A model generated the notes under the pieces. The model was not told the DNA's origin, searched no databases, and saw nothing but the letters and a program-made list of their open reading frames with translations. From Candidatus Anammoximicrobium sp. (GTDB lineage: Bacteria > Planctomycetota > Planctomycetia > Pirellulales > Pirellulaceae), in assembly GCA_012515235.1 (NCBI GenBank), contig JAAYYU010000006.1, positions 1 to 48,544 on the forward strand: a stretch of 48,544 nucleotides of DNA. The letters run 5' to 3'. The translations under genes were made by a program, and so were the position numbers. Positions 8,049 through 17,191 of the stretch are shown here, one piece after another; positions within the stretch are counted from its first letter, which is position 1, and each line of letters begins with the position of its first letter.

Positions 8049-8738
8049 TCAGACCACAATCTTCCCGCCCGGTTCGATCACCAGCGGTTGCGCGGCGGTC
8101 GATTCCCGGACGGCGGCCGCCCAGGCCTGCGGGTCCTGGGCGATGGGCGGCCAGGTGTTGTAATGGTCCGGCACGACACGGCGGGGTTGAATCAGCCGCA
8201 CCGCCTCGCAGGCATCCGCCGGCCCCATCGTGAACAGGTCGCCGATGGGCAGAACGGCCAGTTCGATGCCGGCCGCCCCGATCCGCCGCATGTCGTCGAA
8301 CAGGGCGGTGTCGCACGCAAAGTAGATCTTCTTGCCGCCCTCCAGCGTCAACAGGAATCCGGCGGGGGAACCGCCGCAGGAGCCGTCCGGCAGCGTCGAA
8401 CTGTGAAAGGCCAACGTCAGCTTGACGTGGCCAAACGGCATTTTGACTCCGCCTCCCAGATTCATGCCCAGGACGTTTTGCACCCCGTGCGTGGCCCGCA
8501 ACCATTCGCTGATCTCGTAATTGGTCACGACCAGCGCGCCGGTGCGATGGGCGATCGGCGCCGCGTCGCCGACGTGATCGGAATGGCCGTGGGACACGAG
8601 GATAAAGTCGGCTTGCACGTCGGCCGCCTTGTGCGGCGACAGCGGGTTTTCGTCCAGGAACGGGTCCAACACAATCCGGCTGCCGGCTGTCTCGATCAGC
8701 CAACTGCCGTGCCCCAGCCAAGTCAGTTCAATCGCCAT
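8049..8738 (-). CDS. UPF0173-type metal-dependent hydrolase
   Basis: Metallo-beta-lactamase-fold hydrolase of 229 residues. The family signature SHGHSDHVGDA (HxHxDH, residues about 49-59) supplies the dinuclear metal site, FACDTALFDDM gives the bridging Asp and VVPDHYNTWP the last metal His, which matches the YtkL/UPF0173 group in length and spacing. No signal peptide is visible, so it is cytoplasmic. The ATG at 8738 follows GGAGGACG with good spacing. The natural substrate is not known. It lies downstream of, and 127 bases away from, the ACT-domain gene in the same direction; it may be transcribed separately. Confidence 0.9.
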   Translation of the reverse strand: MAIELTWLGHGSWLIETAGSRIVLDPFLDENPLSPHKAADVQADFILVSHGHSDHVGDAAPIAHRTGALVVTNYEISEWLRATHGVQNVLGMNLGGGVKMPFGHVKLTLAFHSSTLPDGSCGGSPAGFLLTLEGGKKIYFACDTALFDDMRRIGAAGIELAVLPIGDLFTMGPADACEAVRLIQPRRVVPDHYNTWPPIAQDPQAWAAAVRESTAAQPLVIEPGGKIVV

Positions 8739-8864
8739 GATCGTCCTCCGTTGCGTGCTTTCCCGTTGCCTTTCCAGTGACTTACTGTCCTGCCCGCGCG
8801 CAGCGTCCGTGCCGGAGCGGCGCGGACCTGTTCCGGCCTCCCGCCCGTTCTTCAGACCCCGCGC

Positions 8865-9308
8865 TCACACCGGACCCAGCCGTCCGAACAGTTCCACCGT
8901 GTCGATGAAATTGACCGCGGAACCCTGCAGCGTCCGCAAGGCCAGATCGGGGTCCTCGAAGCGGAACACGAGCACGGCTTGCTCGTTGGCTTTCATCGAA
9001 AAGGCGTACATGTACTCGACATTCAGCTCGGCCGCCGAAATCGGCTCGAGGACCTCGGCCAAGCCGCCTGGCCGGTCGTCCACTTGAACCGCCAAGACCT
9101 CGGTGATCGTGACTCGAAAGCCGCTTGCCTGCAGCACGTCCTTTGCCTTCTGCCAATCGCGAACGATCAACCGCAGGATGCCGTATTGCTGGGTTTCGGC
9201 CAGCGCCAGGGTCACGATATTGATGCCCGCCTGGGCCAACAAACGGCAGGGGGCGACCAAGTGTCCGGGCCGATTCTCGACAAATACCGACAGCTGGTGA
9301 ATCTTCAT
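8865..9308 (-). CDS. ACT domain protein
   Basis: Protein of 147 residues made of two tandem ACT-like beta-alpha-beta units: LSVFVENRPGHLVAPCRLL at the start and LAVQVDDRPGGLAEVLEPI from residue about 73. There is no enzymatic domain, so it is a stand-alone sensor that would bind an amino acid or similar small ligand. It begins 19 bases after the end of the phenylacetate-CoA ligase-like gene in the same direction. Stand-alone double-ACT proteins often sit beside paaK-type ligases in Bacteria and Archaea, and the pair is expected to be an operon. The ligand is unknown. Confidence 0.88.
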   Translation of the reverse strand: MKIHQLSVFVENRPGHLVAPCRLLAQAGINIVTLALAETQQYGILRLIVRDWQKAKDVLQASGFRVTITEVLAVQVDDRPGGLAEVLEPISAAELNVEYMYAFSMKANEQAVLVFRFEDPDLALRTLQGSAVNFIDTVELFGRLGPV

Positions 9309-9327
9309 ACCGCCTCTCGCCTTCCGC

Positions 9328-10644
9328 TCATCTTTGGTCGATCACGCGCCGCGCCTTGCCTTCGCTGCGGGCCAACGTCCTGGGTTCGACCAGCCGCACG
9401 CCGAGTTGAACCCCGACCGCCTGCCGGATCGCCCGCGTCAGCCGGCCCTGCAATTCCTCCAGGACGCCGATCCGATCGCTGAACATCTCCGGCGTGATTT
9501 CGACTTGCACCTCGGCCTGATCCTGGTCGCGCTCGTGGCTGAGCACAATCTGGTAGTGCGGCAGCGTGCCTTTGACGGCCAGCAACGCGGCCTCGATCTG
9601 CGCGGGGAACACGTTCACGCCATGCACGATGAACAGATCGTCGCTGCGGTGCGAGATGCGGCGGATCCGCCGCAAGGTGCGCCCGCACGGGCAAACGCCC
9701 GGACAAAACGCCGTCATGTCGCCGGTCCGGTAACGGAGCATCGGCAGGGCCTGCTTGGACAGCGTCGTCAGGACCAACTCGCCCGGCTGGCCGTCCGGCA
9801 CGCTCCGGCCGGAAGCCGGATCGACCACCTCCGGGTAGAAGTGATCCTCCAGGACGTGCAGGCCTTGATGCGCAGCGCACTCGGCAGCCACTCCCGGCCC
9901 GACGATCTCCGCCAGCCCGTAGATATCGAAGGCCTCGATGCCCGCCGCCTGCTGGATTCGGTCCCGCATCTCCTCCGACCACGGCTCCGCGCCGAACACC
10001 CCGGCGCGCAGCCGCAGGGCGCGCAGATCGACGCCCATCTGCTGAGCCCGATCGGCCATGTGCAGGAAAAAACTGGGCGTACAGCAAACGACGGTCGCGC
10101 CGAAATCCTGCAGCACGGTGATCTGCCGGTCGGTGTTCCCGCCCGAAGCCGGAATGACCGTCGCCCCCAACGCTTCGACCCCATAGTGAAACCCCAGGCC
10201 GCCCGTGAACAGCCCGTAACCGTAGGCATTGTGGATCACGTCGCCGGGCCGAATGCCGAACCAGGTCAGCACGCGGAACATGGCCTCGGTCCAGACGTCC
10301 AGATCGGCCCTCGTATACGGCACCAGCACCTGCTTGCCGGTCGTACCGCTGGATGCGTGCAGCCTCGCGACCTGATCCAACGGAACCGCGAACAGCCCGA
10401 AGGGATAGGCGCCGCGCAAATCCTCCTTGGTGACGAACGGCAGGCGCGCGAGGTCGTCCAAGCTGCGGATCTCGTCGGGCGCGACTCCCGCGGCGGCCAA
10501 CCGCTGGCGGTACAGGGGCACGCGGTCGCAGGCCCATTGCACGGTCTGCCGCAAACGCTGGACCTGCAACGCGGCCAGCTGCTCGGCGGGCAGATGATCG
10601 CGGCTGAGACCGTCCGGATTCCTGGCTTGGCTAGGGCTTTCCAT
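9328..10644 (-). CDS. paaK: Phenylacetate--CoA ligase family enzyme
   Basis: Adenylate-forming ligase of 438 residues, the usual length for PaaK. The P-loop-like SSGTTGKQVLVPYT (residues about 92-105) binds ATP, YGLAEIVGPGVAAEC is the adenylation signature A5 motif, and RYRTGDMTAFCPG with CPCGRTLRRIRRI is the core motif that includes the Cys/Arg-rich turn typical of PaaK. It would convert an aryl acid, ATP and CoA to the aryl-CoA. No paa catabolic genes are nearby; in anaerobes and many planctomycetes such ligases act on amino-acid-derived aryl acids. The ATG at 10644 follows GGGGAGGAGGAATC. The ACT protein follows 19 bases downstream. Confidence 0.88.
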   Translation of the reverse strand: MESPSQARNPDGLSRDHLPAEQLAALQVQRLRQTVQWACDRVPLYRQRLAAAGVAPDEIRSLDDLARLPFVTKEDLRGAYPFGLFAVPLDQVARLHASSGTTGKQVLVPYTRADLDVWTEAMFRVLTWFGIRPGDVIHNAYGYGLFTGGLGFHYGVEALGATVIPASGGNTDRQITVLQDFGATVVCCTPSFFLHMADRAQQMGVDLRALRLRAGVFGAEPWSEEMRDRIQQAAGIEAFDIYGLAEIVGPGVAAECAAHQGLHVLEDHFYPEVVDPASGRSVPDGQPGELVLTTLSKQALPMLRYRTGDMTAFCPGVCPCGRTLRRIRRISHRSDDLFIVHGVNVFPAQIEAALLAVKGTLPHYQIVLSHERDQDQAEVQVEITPEMFSDRIGVLEELQGRLTRAIRQAVGVQLGVRLVEPRTLARSEGKARRVIDQR

Positions 10645-10921
10645 GATTCCTCCTCCCCGCGCTGCTCCCAGCGCAAGATCACGTTCCCTATCGTAGCATT
10701 TCTCGACCTCGTGTCACCCCGTGAACGGGAGCGTTCCGTTTTCTCGCAGCCGGATTCCGGGAGACGTGTCGGCAGACGAGTTTTCCTTGTCCCAGCGGCG
10801 TGGTAACCTACCGAAGCCTGCGCGATGCGCCAGCAGACACGGCTTCCGTCGCCAGCGCGGAATCGGTGAGCGTTATCGCGCTCGCCTCGAGCGACTTCTG
10901 TCAAACCAAGGAGACCAAGTC

Positions 10922-12328
10922 ATGACACGCCCATCGCGACGCGCGTTCCTTCGTCAAGCGGCGGCGGCCGGCATCGCCGCCTCGTTCACCATCTCGGGCA
11001 CCAAATCCTCCGGCAAGGTGCTGGGCGCCAACGACACGGTGCGCGTCGGCGTGGCCGGCGTCCGCGGCCGCGGCGGCGATCACATCAACGAATTCCTGAA
11101 GATCCCCAACGTCCAGGTCACGCATCTGATCGATCCGGACACCCGCGTGTTCGCTCGCCGCATCGCCCAGGTCCAGAAACTGGGCGGCAACACGCCCCGG
11201 TGTTTCCAGGACATCCGCGCAGCGCTGGAGGATAAGAACCTGGACGCTGTCTCCGTGGCGACCTGCAATCACTGGCATTCGCTGATCACGATCTGGGCCT
11301 GCCAGGCGGGCAAGGACGTGTACGTGGAGAAGCCCTGCAGCCACAACGTGTTCGAAGGCCGGCAATGCGTGGAAGCGGCGCGGAAGTACCAGCGGATTGT
11401 CCAGCACGGCACCCAGCGGCGCAGCGGGGAAGCGTGGCAAACCGCCCGCGACATCGCGGCCGGCAAGTTTGGACGTCTGCTGGCGGCCCGCGGCCGCAGC
11501 TACCGGGTCCGCAACAGCATCGGACACAAGGAACCCAAGACGCCGCCGCCGGAACTGGACTTCAACGTCTGGCTCGGCCCCGCCCCGCAGCAACCCTATC
11601 ACGAAAACCTGGTGCACTACAACTGGCACTGGTTCTGGGACACCGGCAACGGCGACATCGGGAACAACGGCGTCCACGCCATGGACGCCACGCGCTGGCT
11701 GATCCCCAACGCGACGTTGCCTCAAGCTGTCTTCAGCCTCGGCGGCCGGTTCCTGTGGAACGACCAGGCGCAGACGCCCAACCTGCAGTTCGCCGTGTTC
11801 GATTTTGGTCCGACGAAGATGATCTTTGAGGTGACCGAGTTCAAAACGGCCGGCGGCCGGCAGGACCGCGTGTTCGACGGCCAGAGCCCGTCCGCCCCGA
11901 TCCGCATCCAGACCCCGCCGGACGTCAAAGATCCCACCTCGCCCCGCGGCCCCGGCGAGGGCATCTTCGGCAACTTCATCGCCTGCGTCCGCTCGCGCCG
12001 CCCCCAAGACCTCGACGCGCATATCCTGGAAGGCCACTACTCCAGCGCCCTGTGCCACCTGGCGAACATCTCCTACCGCTTGGGCCAGGACGTGTCGTTC
12101 GCCAAGACGCCCGCCGAACTGGGCGACAACGAGGAAGTCCACAAGACGTTCGCCTGGTTCAAGGAGATGCTCGTGGGCATCGGTGTCAAGTTGGACAGCG
12201 CCACGTACCGCCTGGGCCGGCCGCTGAAGTTCGATCCGCAAAAGGAGAAGTTCATCGACGCGCCCGACGCCGACAAGCTCCTGACCCGCGAGTACCGCGA
12301 ACCGTTCGTGGTGCCGGCGCAGGTGTAA
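10922..12328 (+). CDS. Tat-exported Gfo/Idh/MocA oxidoreductase
   Basis: Protein of 468 residues. It starts MTRPSRRAFLRQAAAAGIAA, a twin-arginine signal, so it is probably folded with its cofactor inside and exported. The Rossmann part follows (VRVGVAGVRGRGGDH, then FARRIAQVQKLGG) with the family's catalytic EKPC motif in DVYVEKPCSHNVFEG. The family transfers hydride to or from sugars or inositols using NAD(P). The ATG at 10922 follows AAGGAGACC (10908-10916), with good spacing; the longer frame upstream lacks any plausible start. Export of Gfo/Idh/MocA proteins is common in planctomycetes; the sugar substrate is not predictable. It is transcribed divergently from the paaK-like gene across a 277-base gap. 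Confidence 0.9.
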   Translation: MTRPSRRAFLRQAAAAGIAASFTISGTKSSGKVLGANDTVRVGVAGVRGRGGDHINEFLKIPNVQVTHLIDPDTRVFARRIAQVQKLGGNTPRCFQDIRAALEDKNLDAVSVATCNHWHSLITIWACQAGKDVYVEKPCSHNVFEGRQCVEAARKYQRIVQHGTQRRSGEAWQTARDIAAGKFGRLLAARGRSYRVRNSIGHKEPKTPPPELDFNVWLGPAPQQPYHENLVHYNWHWFWDTGNGDIGNNGVHAMDATRWLIPNATLPQAVFSLGGRFLWNDQAQTPNLQFAVFDFGPTKMIFEVTEFKTAGGRQDRVFDGQSPSAPIRIQTPPDVKDPTSPRGPGEGIFGNFIACVRSRRPQDLDAHILEGHYSSALCHLANISYRLGQDVSFAKTPAELGDNEEVHKTFAWFKEMLVGIGVKLDSATYRLGRPLKFDPQKEKFIDAPDADKLLTREYREPFVVPAQV

Positions 12329-12354
12329 GACCCCGTCGTCGGCCGTCGCATTTT

Positions 12355-12451
12355 GGGGTCAGGCTTACAGAATTCAGTTTTGGCCGAGCCAGGTCGTTCC
12401 ATGTCGCTGGCGTGACTCTCGGCCAAAACTGAATTCTGTAAGCCTGACCCC
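12355..12451. repeat. 97-bp palindromic element, family 1, copy 1
   Basis: Arms of 34 bases, perfectly complementary (12355-12388 and 12418-12451), begin with GGGGTCAGGCTTACAGAATT and enclose 29 bases. Three further copies lie at 36508-36604, 38864-38963 and 41422-41518. It fills the gap between the convergent Gfo/Idh and galT genes and would also work as a strong transcript hairpin. No transposase is encoded. Confidence 0.9.
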
Positions 12452-12469
12452 AGTTCGTTGCACGTTGCG

Positions 12470-13633
<1,164 letters not shown>

Positions 13634-13791
13634 TTAGCCGATTTTCTGCCGATTTGTCAGGTGACATTCCCCAAAAAAGCCCCGCCGCCGGTGAGTTTGC
13701 TAAGATGGGCCGTGCGTGCGATCGATGCAGGCCATGGCTGGACCCCGGCCGCAGCAGAAGACAGGCACGCCGAATCGAGGGAGTGTGAACC

Positions 13792-14532
13792 ATGCGCTGT
13801 GTGATCTTGTGTGCCGGCTTTGCGACGCGACTGCAGCCGTTGACGCTCACCGTTGCCAAGCACCTGCTGACGGTTGCCGGGCGGCCGGTGTTGGATTATG
13901 TCGTCCAGCAGTTGGCGGCGGTCGGGATCGGCCGCGGGGTGCTGGTGAGCAATCATGTGTTTGCGGATGACTTCCGCAATTGGGCGGACGGCTCCACGTT
14001 TCCCGTGCAACTGCAGATCCTTGACGACGGCACAACCTCGAACGAGACCCGGCTGGGCTCGGTGGGCGATTTACGGTTTGGTTTGGAGGAGGGCGACATT
14101 CAGGAGGACTTTTTGGTCATCAACGGCGACAACGTGTTCACCTTCGCCCTGGACGGCGTGTTGCAAACGTTTCGCGGCCGGGGAAATACGATCGTCCTGT
14201 ACGATGTGGGCTCGCCGGCCGAAGCCGCCAAGCTGGGCGTGCCCCAATGCGACCCGACCGGTCGCGTCGTCGGATTTCGTGAAAAGCCCCCGAATCCGGA
14301 CACGACCGTAGTGTCCATCGGCATCTATGCCTACCGGGCCGAGGTGCGGGCCTTGGTGGACCGCTATCTGGCCGAGGGGCATTCGCCCGACAAGACGGGC
14401 CAATTCGTGGCTTGGCTGCACCGGCAGACGCCGGTGTACGGACACCTGATTCGGCGCGGTGAGGGCCAGTGGTTCGACATCGGATCCCACGAACAATACG
14501 ACCAGGCGAACCGCATTCTGACACAACTCTAG
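13792..14532 (+). CDS. NDP-sugar nucleotidyltransferase
   Basis: Enzyme of 246 residues from the nucleotidyl-transferase (RmlA/RfbF-like) superfamily: it joins a sugar-1-phosphate to an NTP and releases pyrophosphate. The N-terminal signature CVILCAGFATRLQPLT (the GG-x-G-T-R-L loop, here CAGFATRL), VAKHLLTVAGRPVLDY and the metal motif VINGDNVF (Asp about residue 112) all fit; the C-terminal FDIGSHEQYDQAN is the usual substrate loop. The family's normal G-x-G in the phosphate loop is replaced by CAGF, which may alter NTP preference. A ribosome site GAGGGAG is 7-8 bases upstream. It opens the glycan island; NTP and sugar cannot be read from sequence alone. Confidence 0.88.
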   Translation: MRCVILCAGFATRLQPLTLTVAKHLLTVAGRPVLDYVVQQLAAVGIGRGVLVSNHVFADDFRNWADGSTFPVQLQILDDGTTSNETRLGSVGDLRFGLEEGDIQEDFLVINGDNVFTFALDGVLQTFRGRGNTIVLYDVGSPAEAAKLGVPQCDPTGRVVGFREKPPNPDTTVVSIGIYAYRAEVRALVDRYLAEGHSPDKTGQFVAWLHRQTPVYGHLIRRGEGQWFDIGSHEQYDQANRILTQL

Positions 14533-14653
14533 CAGCCGGTTGAGAAAGGTGCCTGGCTCGGCAAGCTCGCGGAACTTTCGACGCGCCGGATGTCCCGCCG
14601 TAATCCTTCCTCGCGACCTCGCCGGGGGGCTCGGCAAGCCTGGCCTTTTGCCA

Positions 14654-16099
14654 TCACCCTTCGGTGCCGGTCCCTGGTCGCGCCGACAACGGAGCCGGCG
14701 GGCTGGTGCCGTTGGCGTCGCTCGCGGAGTTCTCGTCCCGGACGAGTTCGTGGCCCCTCTGGCACTGCCACCAGATCAGGGTTTGCCAAGGGGTGACCAC
14801 GCACGCCACGATGATCAGGTAAGCCCAAGCCGCGCCCGTCGGCCCGTGACGGCTGCCAAACCACCAGACGCCGGCTCCGATCAACAGGCTCGCCACGACT
14901 CCCAGCAAAAACAGCGGTTCCCGCTTGTGGGCGCGGAGATAGAAGGCCTGGCAGTTGGGAACGTGGTAGCAGACGATGGCCAGCAAGAACAACGCAGTGG
15001 GCAACGGTTCCAGCAGCCGGTGGGCCAGCCCGAAATCGCACTCGTACAGCCCCCAGACAAGCAGCCCCAAGGCCGCCGCGCCGGCGGCGGCCACGGACAG
15101 CGAAATCCAGGTGAGCCGGAAAAAGACGCGGTCCAGTTCCCGGTAGTCTTGTTTGGCGATCAGCCGTCCAAACAGCGGCGTGCGGGCCTGCACCCAGGCC
15201 AGGGCCACGGCCTGAATGACGGTCACCAACTGCCACGTCATGCCCATCTGGCCGGCGACCGCGGGACCGTGATAGTCGAACATCACGGGAGTGAACAACG
15301 AGAACGCAAAGTAGCTCAGCACGCCGCCGACCGCCAAACGCCACTGCATCGGCCAGAGATCGGTTTTCCAGGACAGTTCCGAGCGCGTGGATGCCTGCCG
15401 CAACGACTTGAAAAAACCGCGATACCGGACCGCCAGCAGGATCAGGTCCCACACCCAGCGTCCCGCTGCCGCAGCCACCGCGGCCCACAATCCGCCGCCC
15501 AGCAGGATGCTCGTCCAGACCGCCACGTTGGCCGTCATGGCGCCGTACAGCCGATAGCGGTTCACGATCGCCATCTGGCCGCAGCCTTCCAGCAGCACGG
15601 TGAAGGGCAGCGACCAGAGCAAGCCGGATTGGATTACGACCAGCCACACCCACGCCCCGCGCCAAGTGACGCCCGTATCGGCCTGACGCGCCAGGAAGAG
15701 GTTGCCGCCGACGCCCACCAGGACGAGAAACAGCAGCGCCGCGGCCCCGTACCAGCGGAACAGCAACCGGACCAGGCTCGCCAACCTGGACAGGGCATCC
15801 GCATCGCCGGCGATCCGCCCGCGCTCGTCCAATCGCAAGTGCAGCCACTCGTGGCTGCTGACGTTGATCACGACGATCGAAAAGCCGAGTTCAAAGAAAG
15901 TCTGCAGCGCCATCAGGCTGGCGAAGGTATAGTAAAATCCCTGCGTTTCGGGAGTAAAAAACAGGCCGATCAACACGACGCTGACCGGTCCGGCCAGGAA
16001 TTGCCAACCCCGCAGGCACAGCGCGTAAAAGACGGCCTGGTCGACCTCCAGGCGATTGACGAAACGGCGCAAGGGGCCGCGCGCGGCTGGTTCGGTCAC
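14654..16099 (-). CDS. Polysaccharide flippase-like membrane protein
   Basis: Integral membrane protein of 481 residues with about 12 hydrophobic helices (for example QFLAGPVSVVLIGLFF, WVWLVVIQSGLLWSLPFTVL and CVVTPWQTLIWW). The layout resembles the MOP/PST family (Wzx-like), which flips lipid-linked oligosaccharides across the inner membrane, although identity to classical Wzx is not obvious. The start is the GTG at 16099, whose GTGA overlaps the stop of the upstream glycosyltransferase by four bases. The C-terminal end (about 14654-14720) is a hydrophilic, less conserved tail. Together with the GT2 gene this suggests assembly of a glycan that is exported. Confidence 0.75.
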   Translation of the reverse strand: MTEPAARGPLRRFVNRLEVDQAVFYALCLRGWQFLAGPVSVVLIGLFFTPETQGFYYTFASLMALQTFFELGFSIVVINVSSHEWLHLRLDERGRIAGDADALSRLASLVRLLFRWYGAAALLFLVLVGVGGNLFLARQADTGVTWRGAWVWLVVIQSGLLWSLPFTVLLEGCGQMAIVNRYRLYGAMTANVAVWTSILLGGGLWAAVAAAAGRWVWDLILLAVRYRGFFKSLRQASTRSELSWKTDLWPMQWRLAVGGVLSYFAFSLFTPVMFDYHGPAVAGQMGMTWQLVTVIQAVALAWVQARTPLFGRLIAKQDYRELDRVFFRLTWISLSVAAAGAAALGLLVWGLYECDFGLAHRLLEPLPTALFLLAIVCYHVPNCQAFYLRAHKREPLFLLGVVASLLIGAGVWWFGSRHGPTGAAWAYLIIVACVVTPWQTLIWWQCQRGHELVRDENSASDANGTSPPAPLSARPGTGTEG

Positions 16100-17094
16100 G
16101 GGCAGATCTTCCTGGCAGGATTGGTGGTTCGGCAATCCGCCGCCTGGGATTCGCAGCCTTGAGTCTGGCCGCGGTAGCCCAACAGCAGCAACAACGCATG
16201 GCAAGCCCGCGGCAGGCGGCGCAGATTGCGGGCCCAAAACGACGGCCGCGGGCGGGCTCCCGACTCAGACCCCAGCGCGTAATCCCAGAGAACCTGCCAG
16301 CGGCAGGCCCGCCGCCAGCGCCGCACGTACTCTTCCGGAAACCGTTCGCGGAACTCGGCGGATCGCATCCGGCACTCGGCGCGGGCGATGATATCGAGCA
16401 GGCGGCGGGGTTGTGCCACCGCCTGCTGGCTGAAACTGCCAATCAGTTTCCGGAACCGGGCCACTTCTTCGGCCAGGTAGCAGACTCCGTACTTCAAACC
16501 GATCGCCCGGAACGCAAACGTGTCCGACCACGAGCCCAGATCGGCCCGATAGCCGCCGGCCTCCAGCAAGACCGCGCGACGGTACATCGTGCCGCTACAG
16601 GGAGAATGGGCCGGCAGTTCGACCATCAGGTACTCCCGCAGGAACCGTTGCGGATCGGCGTACAACGGCTCCTGCCAGCGGCGCACGTCAATCCGTCCCA
16701 GCGGCCGTCCCGCCTCGTCGATGATCCCCACCGCGCCGAACACCAGGCCCGCCTGCGGAAACTGTTCGGCCATCTGCACGGCCCGCGCGAAGAAGCCAGG
16801 CAAGCGGACGTCGTCGGCTGCGGCGGCAAACAGCAGATCGCCCCGCGCCTCGGCAAACAGCCGCTCGTTGGCCGCAATCACGCCGCGATTCCGCTCGTGC
16901 CGAATCAGCCGCAAAAACGGGTATTGCTTCAGGTACGGCTCGATGATCTCCAGGCTGTTGTCCGTGGAACCGTCGTCCAGGATCAAAAACTCGTCGGGCG
17001 GCCGAGACTGCGTGGCGATGCCCTCGATCGCGTCCGCCAGGTAGCGGGCGTGATTGTAGTTGGGCATCACCACCGAGAGCGTGAGCGGCTTCAT
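16096..17094 (-). CDS. Family 2 glycosyltransferase
   Basis: GT-A glycosyltransferase of 332 residues. The N-terminus LSVVMPNYNHARYLADAIEG and LILDDGSTDNSLEIIEP are the nucleotide-sugar binding strand and the DDGSTD motif; LLFAAAADDVRLPGF is the metal-binding DxD-like region. The C-terminal third is hydrophilic, with no membrane helix, so the protein probably sits at the membrane by association. The ATG at 17094 is used, because the longer frame to 17169 is a hydrophobic stretch without a good start. It is divergently transcribed from the SGNH gene and precedes the flippase with a GTGA overlap. It would transfer a sugar to a lipid-linked glycan. Confidence 0.9.
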   Translation of the reverse strand: MKPLTLSVVMPNYNHARYLADAIEGIATQSRPPDEFLILDDGSTDNSLEIIEPYLKQYPFLRLIRHERNRGVIAANERLFAEARGDLLFAAAADDVRLPGFFARAVQMAEQFPQAGLVFGAVGIIDEAGRPLGRIDVRRWQEPLYADPQRFLREYLMVELPAHSPCSGTMYRRAVLLEAGGYRADLGSWSDTFAFRAIGLKYGVCYLAEEVARFRKLIGSFSQQAVAQPRRLLDIIARAECRMRSAEFRERFPEEYVRRWRRACRWQVLWDYALGSESGARPRPSFWARNLRRLPRACHALLLLLGYRGQTQGCESQAADCRTTNPARKICP

Positions 17095-17191
17095 GACGGT
17101 ATCCAGCACAAGTGGCAACAACGCTGCGAATATGGCATAATCTGCCGCAGACAACAAGGCAACAAGCATCCCGTAGGAGGGCGCTCAGGCG

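Noticed and set aside
14525..14650. Possible third copy of the family 2 repeat (AGCAGCCGGTTGAGAAAGG)
   Set aside because: Only about 25 bases resemble the other arms and no complementary second arm was found.
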